32,605 nucleotides of DNA, from NCBI GenBank assembly GCA_036555515.1, contig DATBLC010000056.1, forward strand, positions 1-32,605, read 5' to 3'. The notes beneath the pieces are model-generated. The model saw only the letters and a list, made by a program, of their open reading frames with translations, was not told where the DNA came from and did no database searches. Positions 7,611 to 15,285 of the stretch are shown piece after piece. The DNA is from DATACQ01 sp036555515. GTDB lineage: Bacteria > Desulfobacterota > Binatia > UBA9968. The number at the start of each line of letters is the position of its first letter. Position 1 is the first letter of the stretch. The position numbers and the translations under genes were made by a program.

Positions 7611-8588
7611 ATGTCAAAACTCAACCTCACCCTTGCATGCTGGGACTACGATCGTACCCGTCCGCTCATCGACGGTCGAGTGCAAGCCGAAGGCATCGAT
7701 CTGGAGATCAAGGTCTTGCGGCCTCGCGAGATCTTCCCGCGGATGCTCGAGCACAAGGAATTCGGCGTTTCCGAGCTTTCACTCGCCTCTTACGTGACCC
7801 TTAACGGCCGCGGCGCCTGCCCGTTCGTTGCTGTGCCCGTCGCGCTCTCAAAGGTCTTCCGCCACTCGTGCATCTATGTGCGCACCGACGCGGGGATCAG
7901 GACTCCTCAAGATTTGCGAGGCAAGCGTGTGGGCACCACTAACCTGGCCTCCACCGGCACCGTGTTCATGAATGGGATGCTACAACACGAGTACGGCGTC
8001 ACCGCCGAGGACATGCACTGGTTCATCGGCGGATTGGACGCGCCGGCCGCGAGACCGCTGACTTCTTTGAATCTGTCAAAGGTTAAGAAGGTTGACTTCC
8101 TGTCCCAGAACCAAACGCTGGAGCATATGCTGGAGAACGGAGAGCTGGACGCTTTGTTCGCTATCCAGATCCCCTCGATCTTTCAAAAAGGGTCGCCGCG
8201 CATAACGCGCTTGTTTCCGAACTACAAGAAGGTAGAGCAGGATTATTATCAACGCACCCGGATTTTCCCGATCATGCACACGGTGGTGATCCGGGATGAC
8301 GTCTATCGCGACCATCCGTGGGTGGCCCGAAACATCTTCAGGGCCTTCTGCGAAGCCCGAGACCTGGCGGTCAACGGACTCTATGATACTGATGCGCTAC
8401 GCCTCACGCTGCCCTGGCTCATCAGCTACGTAGAAGAAACCTGGCAGATCTTCGGCAAGGATTTCTGGAGCTACGGCCTGGAATCCAATCGGCCGGCGTT
8501 GGAAGCCATCGGCCGGTATGTCTACGAACAGGGTTTCTCGCCGCGCACGGTCGAACCCGATGAGCTGTTCGCGCCCAACGTGGGATGA
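7611..8588 (+). CDS. 4,5-dihydroxyphthalate decarboxylase-like protein (substrate-binding fold)
   Basis: A 325-residue protein resembling the Pht5/4,5-dihydroxyphthalate decarboxylase family, which shares its fold with ABC substrate-binding proteins. Typical stretches are LACWDYDRTRPL (6-17), DGRVQAEGIDL, FGVSELSLASYV (about 51-62), TPQDLRGKRVG and the C-terminal DPYGLE-like FWSYGLESNRPALEA. There is no signal peptide, so it acts in the cytoplasm, which favours an enzyme or intracellular binder over a transport receptor. Start ATG has GGGAGG about 12 bases upstream, a long spacing. It is a single gene; a MITE-like element begins 50 bp after its stop. Enzymatic activity is inferred from the family only, and many relatives are annotated as ABC binding proteins. 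Confidence 0.82.
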   Translation: MSKLNLTLACWDYDRTRPLIDGRVQAEGIDLEIKVLRPREIFPRMLEHKEFGVSELSLASYVTLNGRGACPFVAVPVALSKVFRHSCIYVRTDAGIRTPQDLRGKRVGTTNLASTGTVFMNGMLQHEYGVTAEDMHWFIGGLDAPAARPLTSLNLSKVKKVDFLSQNQTLEHMLENGELDALFAIQIPSIFQKGSPRITRLFPNYKKVEQDYYQRTRIFPIMHTVVIRDDVYRDHPWVARNIFRAFCEARDLAVNGLYDTDALRLTLPWLISYVEETWQIFGKDFWSYGLESNRPALEAIGRYVYEQGFSPRTVEPDELFAPNVG

Positions 8589-8638
8589 ACAGGCTGATAT
8601 GCGGGTGCTGCGGGTCGGATCGTTACCTGACGCAGTTA

Positions 8639-8908
8639 AAGCCGGATTGCGCAGTTGCGCTTGACAGGAAGCGCGAGGCGCAACCCTTCCGTAGCAAAGT
8701 CTCAGCCGAAGGCTGATCCGCCTGTGGCGGAGATGCCGTCTGCCTCTGAGCAACCATCGAGCAGCGGTGCTTCGACGGAACGTTAAAGCTCGTAACAACG
8801 AAGTGCGAAAGCGCAAAATGACTTTGAAATTTTACAGTTGGACGCCTTCGCTACTCCAGGCTTCCGCCTCGCTTGCTGCCTCCTCAGTCTAACTGCGAAA
8901 GCCGGGTT
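8639..8908 (+). mobile_element. MITE-like element, copy 1 (about 270 bp, terminal inverted repeats)
   Basis: This stretch matches the reverse complement of 14995-15263 over its full length at about 90% by eye. The ends are imperfect inverted repeats (AAGCCGGATTGCGCAGTT at 8639-8656 and AACTGCGAAAGCCGGGTT at 8891-8908) that correspond to the perfect 18-bp ends of copy 2. Inside is a hairpin GCGCTT-GACAGG-AAGCGC (8657-8674). A short frame of 34 codons ending at the right end is open in both copies, but its differences are mostly non-synonymous and it carries no transposase feature. No clear target duplication is visible. It is non-autonomous, if mobile. Confidence 0.75.
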
Positions 8909-9111
8909 GAAACCAATTCGAAGGGTTGGGGCGCGTCGAAATTTTTCTAGAATGTAACCACCGTCGTGGGCAATCAAACTTTACGGCTGCCCGTCTGACG
9001 GAGCACGTCGCTTATCGAAGCTTTCAAATTAATTGCAGAGGATGGTGAGGCGGAAATTTGAATTTCATGAGGTGTCCGGCATCAGCTCGATTGGAGAGAT
9101 CCGTCCAAGCC

Positions 9112-9140
9112 TTGACAAGCACTCGGCGCGAATCTACCTT
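9112..9140 (+). promoter_or_regulatory. Candidate sigma70-type promoter for GH19 gene
   Basis: A consensus TTGACA at 9112-9117 is followed after 17 bases by TACCTT, a poor -10 box. The position, 60 bp before the GH19 start, is suitable. The rest of the 290 bp between the MITE copy and this site holds nothing I recognise. Confidence 0.3.
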
Positions 9141-9199
9141 TGGTTTAGAAATTCCTTGAAGTTGCGATTTGCTATCACTCTGTCCTGAGGAGCTTTCCA

Positions 9200-9817
9200 A
9201 TGATTACAGCCGAAACGCTTCGCAAATTTGCTCCGAAAATCAAAGACCCGGAAATTCATGCCAGCGCATTAGAGGATGCACGAAGGACCAGTTCGGTGAC
9301 GACACCGCGTCGCCTTTGTCACTTCATGGGTCAGATCTTCGTTGAAACCGGCGGATTTGCCAGCATGGTGGAAAATTTGAATTACAGAGATCCGGTGCGG
9401 CTCGATGCGATATTTTCCGCGGTGCGTGGAACCGACGATGCCCTGGCTTTGATTCGGTGTGGACCAGAGGCCATTGCCAATCGCGTCTACGCCGGTCGTC
9501 TCGGCAACGGCGACGAAGCAAGCGGAGACGGGTGGCGGTACCGAGGCTCTGGGTACAAGCAGCTCACAGGCCGGTCAAACTATCGAGAAATCGGCGCTAT
9601 CGTCAATTTGGATCTAGAAGGCAATCCCGAACTCGCACGTGAACCCAAAACCGCCGCCAGAGTCGCGTTTGCGTTTTGGGACGCGCGTCAATGTTCTCGA
9701 CTGGCTGATGTCGGCGATGTCGAAGGCGTGACCGAAAAAATCAATGGCCCTGCAAAACTCGGCTTGGCAGAACGCCGTACCGCGACGCTCAAGGCGCTAA
9801 GTATTTGGAAGTCCTAG
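9200..9817 (+). CDS. GH19 chitinase/lysozyme-like glycoside hydrolase
   Basis: A 205-residue enzyme of glycoside hydrolase family 19, of the compact type found in phage endolysins and bacterial secreted lysozymes. FMGQIFVETGGF (42-53) holds the likely catalytic Glu49, ENLNY (58-62) follows, and the long block IANRVYAGRLGNGDEASGDGWRYRGSGYKQLTGRSNY (92-128) is diagnostic. NPELAREP and the C-terminal VTEKINGP..GLAERR are also typical. It would cleave beta-1,4 bonds in peptidoglycan or chitin. No signal peptide or cell-wall-binding domain is present, as in phage lysins that need a holin, but no phage genes are nearby. GAGGAG lies seven bases before the ATG. A GC-rich hairpin follows the stop. Confidence 0.92.
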   Translation: MITAETLRKFAPKIKDPEIHASALEDARRTSSVTTPRRLCHFMGQIFVETGGFASMVENLNYRDPVRLDAIFSAVRGTDDALALIRCGPEAIANRVYAGRLGNGDEASGDGWRYRGSGYKQLTGRSNYREIGAIVNLDLEGNPELAREPKTAARVAFAFWDARQCSRLADVGDVEGVTEKINGPAKLGLAERRTATLKALSIWKS

Positions 9818-9831
9818 AGCAGCGGGCGAGG

Positions 9832-9846
9832 GCGGGCATCGCCCGC
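9832..9846 (+). terminator. GC-rich hairpin after GH19 gene, weak terminator
   Basis: GCGGGC pairs perfectly with GCCCGC around ATC, 14 bases after the GH19 stop. Only ACTTTAGG follows, so the U-tract is poor and intrinsic termination is uncertain. Confidence 0.35.
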
Positions 9847-9925
9847 ACTTTAGGTGCCTACCGAGGACATAGAGAGAGACGCTCCTAACGTCGCGCCCCT
9901 CGTGCCAGGTCGTTCGGGTCACCCT

Positions 9926-10540
9926 ATGAAGCAACTACTCACATCAATTTTCTTGCTTTTTGCCGTCCTGTCGGCCTCCCACGCCGCTTCCGTAACGCGG
10001 CTCGCCAACGAAACGGCCGAGAACTTCGCGAGCAGATACGGGCCGCCGCAGACGACACTCGTACACCAAGTCATAGAGACGAGCAGATGGGGCGTAAGGT
10101 CAAACACTATCATTGCGTTCTACGAACAAGAGTTCGAGCAGTCAGGCCAAACATATCGTCGAATTGTGAGTTACATCTACCTGCCCGAAGGCGACAAAAG
10201 CTACCGAAAGGTCTTGATCGATAATTTCGAGCCAGAGGGTGGTGATCCAGAAATTGAATCCGTCTTCTTTGCCAATGTCGGTAAAAGCAAACAGACGAAA
10301 CTGTTCATTATTTGTTCCTGGCCTCAGGTCCATTACGACTTTCGCGGCAAGCTCTACGCCACTTTCGTCTATGCGCCGCCACCCTCGGATGCAAAGGTTA
10401 CCAAATTGAAATTTGAAGAAGCCATCAGCAAGAAGCTTGAAGGAGGGTGTGAGTGCGAGTGGCGAGACGGGACGAAAAGCACCGCAAAGTACAAAACTGC
10501 GGGTGAAGTGAAAGCTGCCTTGCGAACCATCGGGCGTTAG
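9926..10540 (+). CDS. Secreted hypothetical protein
   Basis: A 204-residue protein starting at the ATG at 9926 with a clear Sec signal peptide (MKQLLTSIFLLFAVLSASHAAS, cleavage near SHA-AS). The mature part begins RLANETAENFASRYGPP and contains a central region rich in beta-type residues (VRSNTIIAFYEQEF, RRIVSYIYLP, TKLFIICSWPQVHYDF). Two nearby cysteines in GGCECEW lie near the C-terminus. I do not recognise the family. The frame is open 24 codons further upstream to a GTG at 9854, but that would put the signal peptide in the interior. No good Shine-Dalgarno is visible. It is likely periplasmic. The next gene begins 71 bp downstream on the same strand, so co-transcription is possible. Confidence 0.8.
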   Translation: MKQLLTSIFLLFAVLSASHAASVTRLANETAENFASRYGPPQTTLVHQVIETSRWGVRSNTIIAFYEQEFEQSGQTYRRIVSYIYLPEGDKSYRKVLIDNFEPEGGDPEIESVFFANVGKSKQTKLFIICSWPQVHYDFRGKLYATFVYAPPPSDAKVTKLKFEEAISKKLEGGCECEWRDGTKSTAKYKTAGEVKAALRTIGR

Positions 10541-10611
10541 GTGACGTTGTTGCAGGCACCACTATCCGATAAGGAAGATGTGAGCCGTAGCGTCACAGTT
10601 CAGCATGCATC

Positions 10612-11070
10612 ATGGCGAAATATAGTTTTGTAACGACCTGGCATGTCAGTGCGCCCATCGAATCTGTATGGAATGAAATCTACCATTCCGAGCTTTGGCC
10701 AACCTGGTGGAAAGGCGTAGAGCGCGTTGTCGAACTGGAGTGGGGCGATAAAGATGGCATCGGCGGCGTTCGTCGCTATACTTGGAAAAGCCTGCTCCCG
10801 TACGAGCTCACATTCGACATGCGCACAGTACGCGTTGAACCCATGTCGGCTATCGAGGGGGTGGCTACTGGGGAACTGCAAGGGAAAGGCCTCTGGCAGT
10901 TTTCCGTCGACCAAACGGGCACAGTTGCACGTTATGATTGGGAGGTCCAGACGACCAAGCTTTGGATGAATATGCTGTCGCCGCTGGCGCGCCGGCTCTT
11001 CAAGTGGAATCATGACGTGGTGATGGGATGGGGAGCGGAGGGGTTGAGAAAAAGGCTGGGCGCGCTCTAA
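10612..11070 (+). CDS. SRPBCC-superfamily (polyketide cyclase/dehydrase-like) protein
   Basis: A 152-residue START/Bet v1-like small protein. The opening strand YSFVTTWHVSAPIESVWNEIYHSELWPTWW (4-33) is the standard first strand and helix pair of polyketide-cyclase/SRPBCC proteins. Further strands GVRRYTWKSLLPYELTF, GVATGELQGKGLWQFS and GTVARYDWEVQTT follow, and the long C-terminal helix is RLFKWNHDVVMGWGAEGLRKRL. The fold has a deep hydrophobic pocket for lipids, polyketides or aromatics; members are often catalytically unassigned. No signal peptide is present. The start ATG at 10612 has no strong ribosome site. It could be in a transcript with the secreted protein upstream. Confidence 0.85.
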   Translation: MAKYSFVTTWHVSAPIESVWNEIYHSELWPTWWKGVERVVELEWGDKDGIGGVRRYTWKSLLPYELTFDMRTVRVEPMSAIEGVATGELQGKGLWQFSVDQTGTVARYDWEVQTTKLWMNMLSPLARRLFKWNHDVVMGWGAEGLRKRLGAL

Positions 11071-11199
11071 AGGAGCCAGGCCGTAGCGCGTTATAGCGAT
11101 ACTCCGAACCGAGGTGCGCTTCGGCTTCCGCCTCCAGGATAATCAGATTGCGTTTAGCGGTGGCACGTACTATTTTTCACTTCGAATACCACCGTAACA

Positions 11200-11994
11200 A
11201 TGCTAAGCCTGCGAAACGTCAGCAAAGTGTTCGGCGACCCTGGCGACGGCGTCGAGCCGGTTGCGGCGCTGGCCGACGTTTCCCTGGAGGTTGGCGGCGG
11301 GGAGTTTTTTTCCATCATCGGCCCTTCGGGTTGCGGCAAATCGACCTTGTTGAGAATCATCGGCGGATTGACGCGCGCAAGCGCCGGTGATTTGACGATA
11401 GAAAGCGAGCCGGTGACAGGGCCCCATCCGGCCATCGCCATGGTGTTTCAAGAAGAATCGACTTTTCCCTGGCGCACGACTCTCGCCAACGTTGAGTTCG
11501 GCCTCGAGATGCGCGGCGTTTCGCAAGAGGAGCGACGGCGCAAAGCCTCGGAGATGATTCGCCTCGTCGGTCTTTCCGGTTTTGAGGAACGGTATCCTTC
11601 AGAGCTTTCCGGTGGCATGCGCCAGCGGGTGGCCATTGCCCGCGCGCTGGTCTTGCAACCCAAGATTCTTCTGATGGACGAGCCGTTCGGCGCGCTGGAC
11701 GAGCAGACTCGGATTATTCTTGGCGAGGAGTTGCTCAAGATCCGCGATCAGCTCAAGCAAACGATCATCTTTGTGACGCACAGTATAAACGAGTCGGTGC
11801 AGCTTTCAGACAGGGTGATGGTAATGACGGCGCGTCCGGGTCGGGTGAAATCTCTGGTCAATATCGACTTGCCCCATCCACGCGATTCGACGATTATTGC
11901 ATCCGAGCGTTTCGGCCGGCTGGTGGCGCAAGTTTGGGGCGCCCTCAGAGAGGAATCCTTCAGAAGCTTCAAACAAATGGAGCATCGAGACTAA
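11200..11994 (+). CDS. ABC transporter ATPase, NitT/TauT (SsuB/TauB) type
   Basis: A 264-residue nucleotide-binding subunit with every motif intact: Walker A GPSGCGKST (41-49), Q-loop Gln84 in FQEESTFPWRT, signature LSGGMRQ (136-142), Walker B ILLMDEP (156-162, catalytic Glu161), D-loop GALD and switch His194 in FVTHSINES. The FPWRT after the Q-loop is typical of nitrate/sulfonate/taurine importers. It would power uptake of an organic anion captured by the binding protein that starts 12 bp after its stop. No permease gene is present on either side, so the membrane subunit must come from elsewhere or has been lost (see 13014-13023). The start lacks a clear Shine-Dalgarno. Confidence 0.95.
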   Translation: MLSLRNVSKVFGDPGDGVEPVAALADVSLEVGGGEFFSIIGPSGCGKSTLLRIIGGLTRASAGDLTIESEPVTGPHPAIAMVFQEESTFPWRTTLANVEFGLEMRGVSQEERRRKASEMIRLVGLSGFEERYPSELSGGMRQRVAIARALVLQPKILLMDEPFGALDEQTRIILGEELLKIRDQLKQTIIFVTHSINESVQLSDRVMVMTARPGRVKSLVNIDLPHPRDSTIIASERFGRLVAQVWGALREESFRSFKQMEHRD

Positions 11995-12006
11995 GGAGGT
12001 TGAATC

Positions 12007-12996
12007 ATGAAACCAAAGCTTCGCTATGGAACCATCGCCGTGCTCGCGCTCTGCTTCGGCGCGGCGACGTCGTCGTTGGCGGCATCGGCGCGCACCAAAA
12101 TCGTTGTCGTGGTGCCGCATCGGGTTTTGTTCACTGTTGCCGTGCCGGTTTACATCGCCCAGGAAAAGGGCTTTTACCGGGAGAACAATCTCGAAGTCGA
12201 TGCCGTGTTCACCCGGGGTGGAGGGGAAAACGTGCAAGCGGTGGTTTCTGGCGACGCGCAAATCGGTCTCGGCACCGGAACTCTGGCGGTGGTTAGCGCC
12301 TTCGTGAAAAAAGCACCGATCAAAATTGCCGCCGCCGAGATTACCGGGATGGATGCTTTCTGGTACGTGCAGAGCAACACTTCGATCCGAAGATTTGACG
12401 ACCTCGCGGGCAAAAAAGTTGCCTACAGCCGCCCGGGCGCATCAAGTCACATGGCCGTGCTCGGGATTGCGGATCAGCTTAAAACTAAGGGACTGAAGCC
12501 CGCCGAACCGGTCTCGTTGGGCGGCATGCCGGAGGTCTATACAGCGGTACGCACAGGCCAGGCGGACGCGGGCTGGTCGGTGGCGCCGTTTTACTTGGAC
12601 CGAGTCGAGAAAGGTGAGCTCCGGGTGGTCGTCAGAGGCGAGGAGATCGCGGCCATGAGGGACATCACCGCGCGCGTGCATTTTACCAACAACGATTTTG
12701 CGGCAAAAAACCCAGAGGCTGTCCGGGGCTTTTTCAGAGCGCAGCAGCGCGCCCTCGATTACATGTTTGACCGCAAAGAAGACACCGCGAAAATTTGGAT
12801 ACGCCGCGCCGAATTGAAGTTCCCCGAATCCGCCGTGCTCAAAACTTGGGATTACTACAACAAGGCGGCGATGACGTTGAAACCGATACGAGGCATAAAA
12901 GCAACCATCGAGGATGGGATTAAAAATAATTTTTTGAAACAGCCGTTGACCCAAGCGGAGCTCAATCAATTGATCGACCTGAGCTTTTTGCCGTAG
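12007..12996 (+). CDS. ABC transporter substrate-binding protein, NMT1/SsuA type
   Basis: A 329-residue periplasmic binding protein. The signal peptide is MKPKLRYGTIAVLALCFGAATSSLAAS with likely cleavage near SLA-AS. The mature part has VPVYIAQEKGFYRENNLEVDAVF (46-68), GGGENVQAVVSGDAQIGLGTG, RFDDLAGKKVAYSRPGA and EVYTAVRTGQADAGW, all characteristic of the nitrate/sulfonate/thiamine-precursor receptor group. AGGAGGT (11994-12000) six bases upstream is a strong ribosome site. It forms a two-gene unit with the ATPase. The ligand is not predictable from sequence; the family takes sulfonates, nitrate, pyrimidines and aromatic acids. Confidence 0.94.
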   Translation: MKPKLRYGTIAVLALCFGAATSSLAASARTKIVVVVPHRVLFTVAVPVYIAQEKGFYRENNLEVDAVFTRGGGENVQAVVSGDAQIGLGTGTLAVVSAFVKKAPIKIAAAEITGMDAFWYVQSNTSIRRFDDLAGKKVAYSRPGASSHMAVLGIADQLKTKGLKPAEPVSLGGMPEVYTAVRTGQADAGWSVAPFYLDRVEKGELRVVVRGEEIAAMRDITARVHFTNNDFAAKNPEAVRGFFRAQQRALDYMFDRKEDTAKIWIRRAELKFPESAVLKTWDYYNKAAMTLKPIRGIKATIEDGIKNNFLKQPLTQAELNQLIDLSFLP

Positions 12997-13013
12997 CGAC
13001 AAAGGCCGGCGAT

Positions 13014-13023
13014 AGGAGGTTGA
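13014..13023 (+). promoter_or_regulatory. Orphan Shine-Dalgarno with no gene behind it
   Basis: AGGAGGTTGA repeats exactly the ten bases that precede the binding-protein gene at 11994-12003, but here no open frame follows. It lies 18 bp after the binding-protein stop, exactly where a permease gene would start in this kind of operon. It may mark the truncated edge of a deleted gene. Confidence 0.4.
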
Positions 13024-13140
13024 GTTCATCGACAGTTAGATATGTGACATAGCCGGGATCACGCTCGGCAACTCTGTTGGAGCGCGGTTCGACAAGCTCA
13101 CCGCCCTGAGGAAGCTCGGAGTGCGGTCAATCGCCCTATG

Positions 13141-13201
13141 GTTCAAAGTTCAGGTTCAACGTATGGCGATCTTATAGCAAGCGCACAATCCCAAGTTGAA
13201 C
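13141..13201. repeat. TTGAAC/GTTCAA repeat cluster A
   Basis: GTTCAAAGTTCAGGTTCAAC (13141-13160) and AAGTTGAAC (13193-13201). The first part closely resembles 14955-14980. It belongs to a dispersed family that also occurs at about 14955, 15286, 17411 and 22111. Confidence 0.55.
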
Positions 13202-13211
13202 CGGGCGCCGG

Positions 13212-13613
13212 TCATTTGGCGGAACTGCTTACGGTCACGCTCAATGTGGATTTGCCGTCCCGCGTGCCCACGGCCAACAGTACGTTGTTGCCATCCTTTG
13301 AATAGGTGAGCATGCCGCCGCGGCTAAGCAGGCTCGCGCCGGGTTGCCAACCCCGCGCAGCCATCTCTTTCCTGTAAAACTCGATGATCTTGTCGGGGGC
13401 CATGCTGCCTTGGAAGGCGGCCTGGCCGCCGCCGAAACCAGGCATCGACAACTCGATGCCTTGGCCGGAGATTCTTTCCATCGCGTCGGGAACCGGCACG
13501 ATGACTCCCGCCACCGTTTCATCGCGCGCCCCGCCGCAGCCGGAGATTGTGCTCGCGAGAAAAATTACTAACACCTTGAGCGCGATGTGCCAGGACGTAG
13601 CGAGATGACGCAT
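13212..13613 (-). CDS. Putative lipoprotein
   Basis: A 133-residue protein with a lipoprotein signal: hydrophobic ALKVLVIFLASTISGCGG with lipobox ISGC placing the lipidated Cys at residue 26. The mature part has IVPVPDAMERISGQGIELSMPGFGGGQAAFQGSMAPDKIIEFYRKEMAARGWQP, then MLTYSKDGNNVLLAVGTRDGKSTLSVTVSS. The pattern of a helix ending in M..RGW followed by strands is common in small envelope lipoproteins of unknown role. GAGGAG five bases before the ATG supports the start. The MFS gene ends 65 bp upstream in the same direction, so they may share a transcript. It should be anchored in the outer or inner membrane. Confidence 0.85.
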   Translation of the reverse strand: MRHLATSWHIALKVLVIFLASTISGCGGARDETVAGVIVPVPDAMERISGQGIELSMPGFGGGQAAFQGSMAPDKIIEFYRKEMAARGWQPGASLLSRGGMLTYSKDGNNVLLAVGTRDGKSTLSVTVSSSAK

Positions 13614-13678
13614 ATTGACTCCTCATTTCTATTAGTCCAGCGGCGCGACTCGATCAACGTCCCGAGCAGGCGACAGCG

Positions 13679-14854
13679 CTAAGCGCCGTTATCGGGCGGC
13701 GTAGGCAGCCCGAGGAAGAACCACATTAGTAGAGTGACAACTCCGATAAGCTCGGGCAGCGACGGCGAGATTTGCATCAACGCGCCGCCTAAAATGCCGC
13801 CCACCGAGGAGCCGGCGAAACCAGCGAAGCTGTAGATCCCGCTGGCGCTGCCGCGTCCGGCGGACGGCACCCGTCTGGTCAAAAATGCCGGCAGTAGTGG
13901 CTGGTAAAGACTGTAGCCGAAAAAAAAGGTCGCGCCGGCCAGATAAAGAAGAAAATCGTATTGCGCGCCGAGTAGGTAGACGCCGTATCCCGCGGCCGCG
14001 CTCAGCCAGCCGAGCAACAGCGGGGCGCGGAAGCGGCCGCGCCTCTCCGATCTACGCACATAGGGAAAGACTAGAAGTACGCTCGGTAAAAAAATAACTA
14101 GATACACTCGCCATAGCTCGGCCTTGTCGAGGCCGAGCTCGTTCCAGCTCAACGGATAGGTGAAAAAAAATAGATTGAGTGCCAAGGAGAGGACGAAAGC
14201 CGCTACGAAGATCGGGCGCAAGGCGCCGTCGAAAAGGAGGGGCTTTAACGCCAGTGGCGGTTCCCTATGCGCGGAGCGAGGAATGCGCGGGAATGAAATG
14301 GCGGCGAGAAGCATCGCTAGAATTGCGACGGCGGCGAGCAGGTAAAAAAGACCGTCCAGACCGACGCGCGCCGCCAGCAGTGGTCCGGCCAAGACGCCGA
14401 TCATGAATGCCGAACCAATGGCAAGACCGGTGATCGTATAGGCCTGGGTGCGCACGGACGGCCGCGTCACGTCGGCCAGCGCGGCAAACGCGACCGAGCC
14501 CACGGCGCCCGTGCCTTGGATGACGCGGGCGAAGATGAGTTGAAAAATATTTTCCGCTAGACCGCAGGCGATACTACCCAGGGCAAAGAGGGCGAGTCCG
14601 ATCAGCAAGACCGGCCTGCGCCCCCATCGATCGCTGGCCCAGCCGAGCGGGATCTGCGCCAGGCTTTGAGTCAATGCATAGCTGCCGAAGGCGACGCCCG
14701 CTAACCCAACGCTCGCTCCCGGATATCGAACCGCGTAGACGCTGAAAACCGGCAAGATGAGAAAGATGCCGAGCAGGCGCAGGGCGGATATGAGACTGAC
14801 GGCGATGACGGGCCCGGTTTCCGCGCGCGAAAGGGAATGTTCTTTGTCCGCCAA
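13679..14854 (-). CDS. MFS transporter (DHA1-like efflux permease)
   Basis: A 12-helix major facilitator of about 391 residues. It starts with VIAVSLISALRLLGIFLILPVFSVYA. The A-motif between helices 2 and 3 is GWASDRWGRRPVLLIGL, and RVIQGTGAVGSVAFAALADV is the helix 4-5 region typical of drug/proton antiporters. The 3' half continues with six more hydrophobic segments. The frame is open to a TTG at 14968, but those 38 extra residues are not protein-like and that TTG lies inside an intergenic TTGAAC repeat. The only other in-frame start is the TTG at 14854, chosen here; its ribosome site is weak. The substrate is unknown. A lipoprotein gene follows. Confidence 0.88.
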   Translation of the reverse strand: MADKEHSLSRAETGPVIAVSLISALRLLGIFLILPVFSVYAVRYPGASVGLAGVAFGSYALTQSLAQIPLGWASDRWGRRPVLLIGLALFALGSIACGLAENIFQLIFARVIQGTGAVGSVAFAALADVTRPSVRTQAYTITGLAIGSAFMIGVLAGPLLAARVGLDGLFYLLAAVAILAMLLAAISFPRIPRSAHREPPLALKPLLFDGALRPIFVAAFVLSLALNLFFFTYPLSWNELGLDKAELWRVYLVIFLPSVLLVFPYVRRSERRGRFRAPLLLGWLSAAAGYGVYLLGAQYDFLLYLAGATFFFGYSLYQPLLPAFLTRRVPSAGRGSASGIYSFAGFAGSSVGGILGGALMQISPSLPELIGVVTLLMWFFLGLPTPPDNGA

Positions 14855-14954
14855 GGTGTCGGGTATACTCCGCTGGTGTCCGGTTTCGAGAAATGATTCA
14901 ACCCAATGTACACGCTTCGAGCAAAATGGGAAGAGGCACGCCGCCGTGAATGTC

Positions 14955-14994
14955 GGTTCAAAGTTCAACGTTCAACGTATCCGGTCCTCTGTTG
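14955..14994. repeat. TTGAAC/GTTCAA repeat cluster B
   Basis: GGTTCAAAGTTCAACGTTCAACG, then TCCGGTCCTC and GTTGAA running into the MITE end at 14995. Adjacent GTTCAA units are spaced about 7-8 bp. It abuts the left end of MITE copy 2, while cluster C lies 23 bp beyond the right end. Confidence 0.6.
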
Positions 14995-15263
14995 AACCCG
15001 GATTCCGCAGTTAGACTGATGAGACGGCAAGCGAGGTGGAACCCTGGAGTAGCGAAGGCGTCCAACTGTAAAAGTTCAAAGTCATCTTGCGCTTTCGCAC
15101 TTCGCTGTTACGAGCTTTAATGTGCCGTGTAAGCACCGTTGCTCGATGTCTACTTAGAGGCAGACGGCATCTCCGCCACAGGCGGAGCGCCTTCGGCTGA
15201 GACTTTGCTACGGGAGGGTTGCGCCTCGCGCTTCCTGTCGAGCGCAACTGCGGAATCCGGGTT
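14995..15263 (-). mobile_element. MITE-like element, copy 2 (269 bp, perfect 18-bp terminal inverted repeats)
   Basis: The ends are AACCCGGATTCCGCAGTT (14995-15012) and its exact reverse complement AACTGCGGAATCCGGGTT (15246-15263). The interior is the inverted counterpart of copy 1 at 8639-8908. It sits between the MFS and MscS genes. It has no transposase. Because its ends are perfect while those of copy 1 have drifted, this is the better-preserved copy. The GTTGAA immediately outside the left end and TTGAAT across the right edge are related to the flanking TTGAAC repeats, so a target duplication cannot be separated from the repeats. Confidence 0.8.
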
Positions 15264-15285
15264 GAATGAGACAATCGTGATTCCC

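Noticed and set aside
9200..9817. GH19 enzyme as a sign of a prophage
   Set aside because: No holin, structural, integrase or packaging gene is near; GH19 lysozyme-like genes also occur as ordinary bacterial genes.
10530..10560. GTTAGGT after the secreted protein stop resembles an integron attC core (GTTRRRY)
   Set aside because: No matching RYYYAAC partner, no imperfect cruciform between small cassettes and no integrase in the window; the neighbouring genes are not cassette-like.
14855..14968. 5' extension of the MFS gene to TTG 14968
   Set aside because: The extra 38 residues are not membrane or family-like and the TTG lies inside an intergenic TTGAAC repeat.
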